From Paenibacillus sambharensis (GTDB taxonomy: Bacteria; Bacillota; Bacilli; Paenibacillales; Paenibacillaceae): 64,000 bases of DNA. Position 1 is the first letter of the stretch; each line of letters begins with the position of its first letter. Positions 63,429 to 64,000 of the stretch are shown in pieces. The notes below the pieces were generated by a model that made no database searches, had not been told where the DNA came from, and saw only the letters and a program-made list of their open reading frames with translations. The stretch is taken from the NCBI RefSeq assembly GCF_003233845.1, contig NZ_QKRB01000010.1, positions 1 through 64,000 of the forward strand. Reading direction: 5' to 3'. Both the position numbers and the translations under genes were made by a program.

Positions 63429-64000
63429 ATGAAGATAGGAAAGTTCGCCGAGACGAACAGATTGAGTATTGATGCAGTCAGGCATTACATAGACTTGGGA
63501 CTCGTTGTGCCGGAGAAGAAGGGCGGCCAGTATGTATTCGATAATCGCTGCCAGGAGGATCTGAAGCTGATCAGGGAATACAAGGAGCTGGGCTTTAGCC
63601 TGAACGAGATGAAGCTTATCTTCCTCTACCGGAAATTCGGCAGCCTTGCGGGGTATGAACAGGAAGACGCTTATCAGGCCTTCTTCCGGGATAAATATCA
63701 GCGGACGGGCGAGGAGATAGAGGTGCTCGAGAGGGCGCGGCTCAAGCTGAAGGAACGGATTGACCAGTTCCGGGGAGAAGCAGGGAAGACAGACAGGCAG
63801 ACGGGGATTAATCTGAGGTGGCTGGACCTGCTGAACTGTCCGGTTTGTCGGGGGCCGCTGACCTTGGAAGAAGGAGAGGTCATCCGCAATCAGGTTACCG
63901 GGGGCCGGATGGTCTGCTCTTGCGGGGAGAGCTTCGTGATTCAGGACGGTATCCTCATCGCTGGCGGGCTGGATAGAGGGCATGAGCAGTCTCTTCTGGC
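63429..64000 (+). CDS. MerR family regulator with zinc-ribbon-like segment, cut by window end
   Basis: Reads open from ATG 63429 to the end of the window (at least 190 codons; the true stop lies beyond). AAGGGGG lies ten bases upstream. N-terminus IGKFAETNRLSIDAVRHYID is the MerR winged helix-turn-helix, followed by a helical dimerisation region (about 45-115). Residues about 136-170 carry CPVC and CSCG (LNCPVCRGPLTL; VCSCGESFV), a likely zinc ribbon of the kind placed before methyltransferase domains (RlmA-type). What follows cannot be seen. Divergent from the GGDEF gene. Confidence 0.75.
   Translation, partial: MKIGKFAETNRLSIDAVRHYIDLGLVVPEKKGGQYVFDNRCQEDLKLIREYKELGFSLNEMKLIFLYRKFGSLAGYEQEDAYQAFFRDKYQRTGEEIEVLERARLKLKERIDQFRGEAGKTDRQTGINLRWLDLLNCPVCRGPLTLEEGEVIRNQVTGGRMVCSCGESFVIQDGILIAGGLDRGHEQSLL

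Noticed and set aside
1-64000. Insertion sequences, prophage, CRISPR, tRNA or rRNA genes
   Set aside because: No transposase, integrase, phage, repeat-spacer or RNA gene pattern was seen on either strand.

Overview
The window looks like chromosomal DNA of a spore-forming Gram-positive bacterium of the Paenibacillaceae, most likely a Paenibacillus. Reasons: strong AGGAGG-type ribosome sites with frequent GTG/TTG starts, moderately GC-rich codon use, a YesM/YesN-type two-component pair beside a sugar ABC operon, a split glycine decarboxylase (gcvPA/gcvPB), CotF-type spore coat genes in the order of the Bacillus subtilis yra operon, and many small two-component and c-di-GMP genes. I see no rRNA, tRNA, CRISPR array, insertion sequence or phage module. 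The species call is inference.

Layout. 0.1-6.3 kb: a membrane GGDEF protein, a GntR/UTRA regulator, phosphoketolase, and a small membrane-anchored unknown. 6.5-9.5 kb: an overlapping response regulator/histidine kinase pair. 9.5-11.9 kb: a secreted family 9 pectate lyase (minus strand) with a long, possibly structured leader. 11.8-16.7 kb: a three-gene cluster led by a 1205-residue protein with one degenerate and three intact CbbX/SpoVK-type AAA+ modules, followed by two membrane proteins. 16.7-25.9 kb: a small membrane protein, a sugar ABC importer (minus) with a well-placed cre site, the divergent YesM/YesN pair, and a secreted Kelch-type protein. 26-29 kb: a two-helix ion channel with an altered selectivity filter, and a GH94 phosphorylase. 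29-32.5 kb: a minus-strand RR-HK-ABC ATPase-permease operon of YcbLMNO/Bcr type. 32.7-38.2 kb: a membrane AraC regulator, an orphan TctC binding protein, 2-keto-3-deoxygluconate permease and kinase. 38.4-47.6 kb: a DUF3231 protein with a sigma-G-like promoter, a GGDEF-EAL protein, a TPP enzyme with a carboxymuconolactone decarboxylase-like partner, another GGDEF protein, a decayed acetyltransferase gene, and a luciferase-like oxidoreductase. 47.8-52.2 kb: gcvT-gcvPA-gcvPB-gcvH. 52.3-57.3 kb: a VOC protein, an ECF sigma factor fused to a VOC domain, a Dabb protein, a lipoprotein, a radical SAM protein, and a zinc metallopeptidase. 57.3-64 kb: a coiled-coil protein, a VTT/DedA protein with a permuted-papain amidase, a spore coat operon built around an alcohol dehydrogenase, a further GGDEF protein, and a MerR regulator cut by the window end.

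How the genes fit together. Pectate lyase, KdgT and KdgK are steps of one pectin route (polygalacturonate to 2-keto-3-deoxygluconate to its 6-phosphate), although they sit 24 kb apart. Four c-di-GMP enzymes and four two-component or AraC sensor systems suggest a signalling-rich soil or plant-associated lifestyle. The points I find most unusual are the sigma factor-VOC fusion, the tetra-AAA cluster, the GAT selectivity filter in the channel, and the internally deleted acetyltransferase gene.
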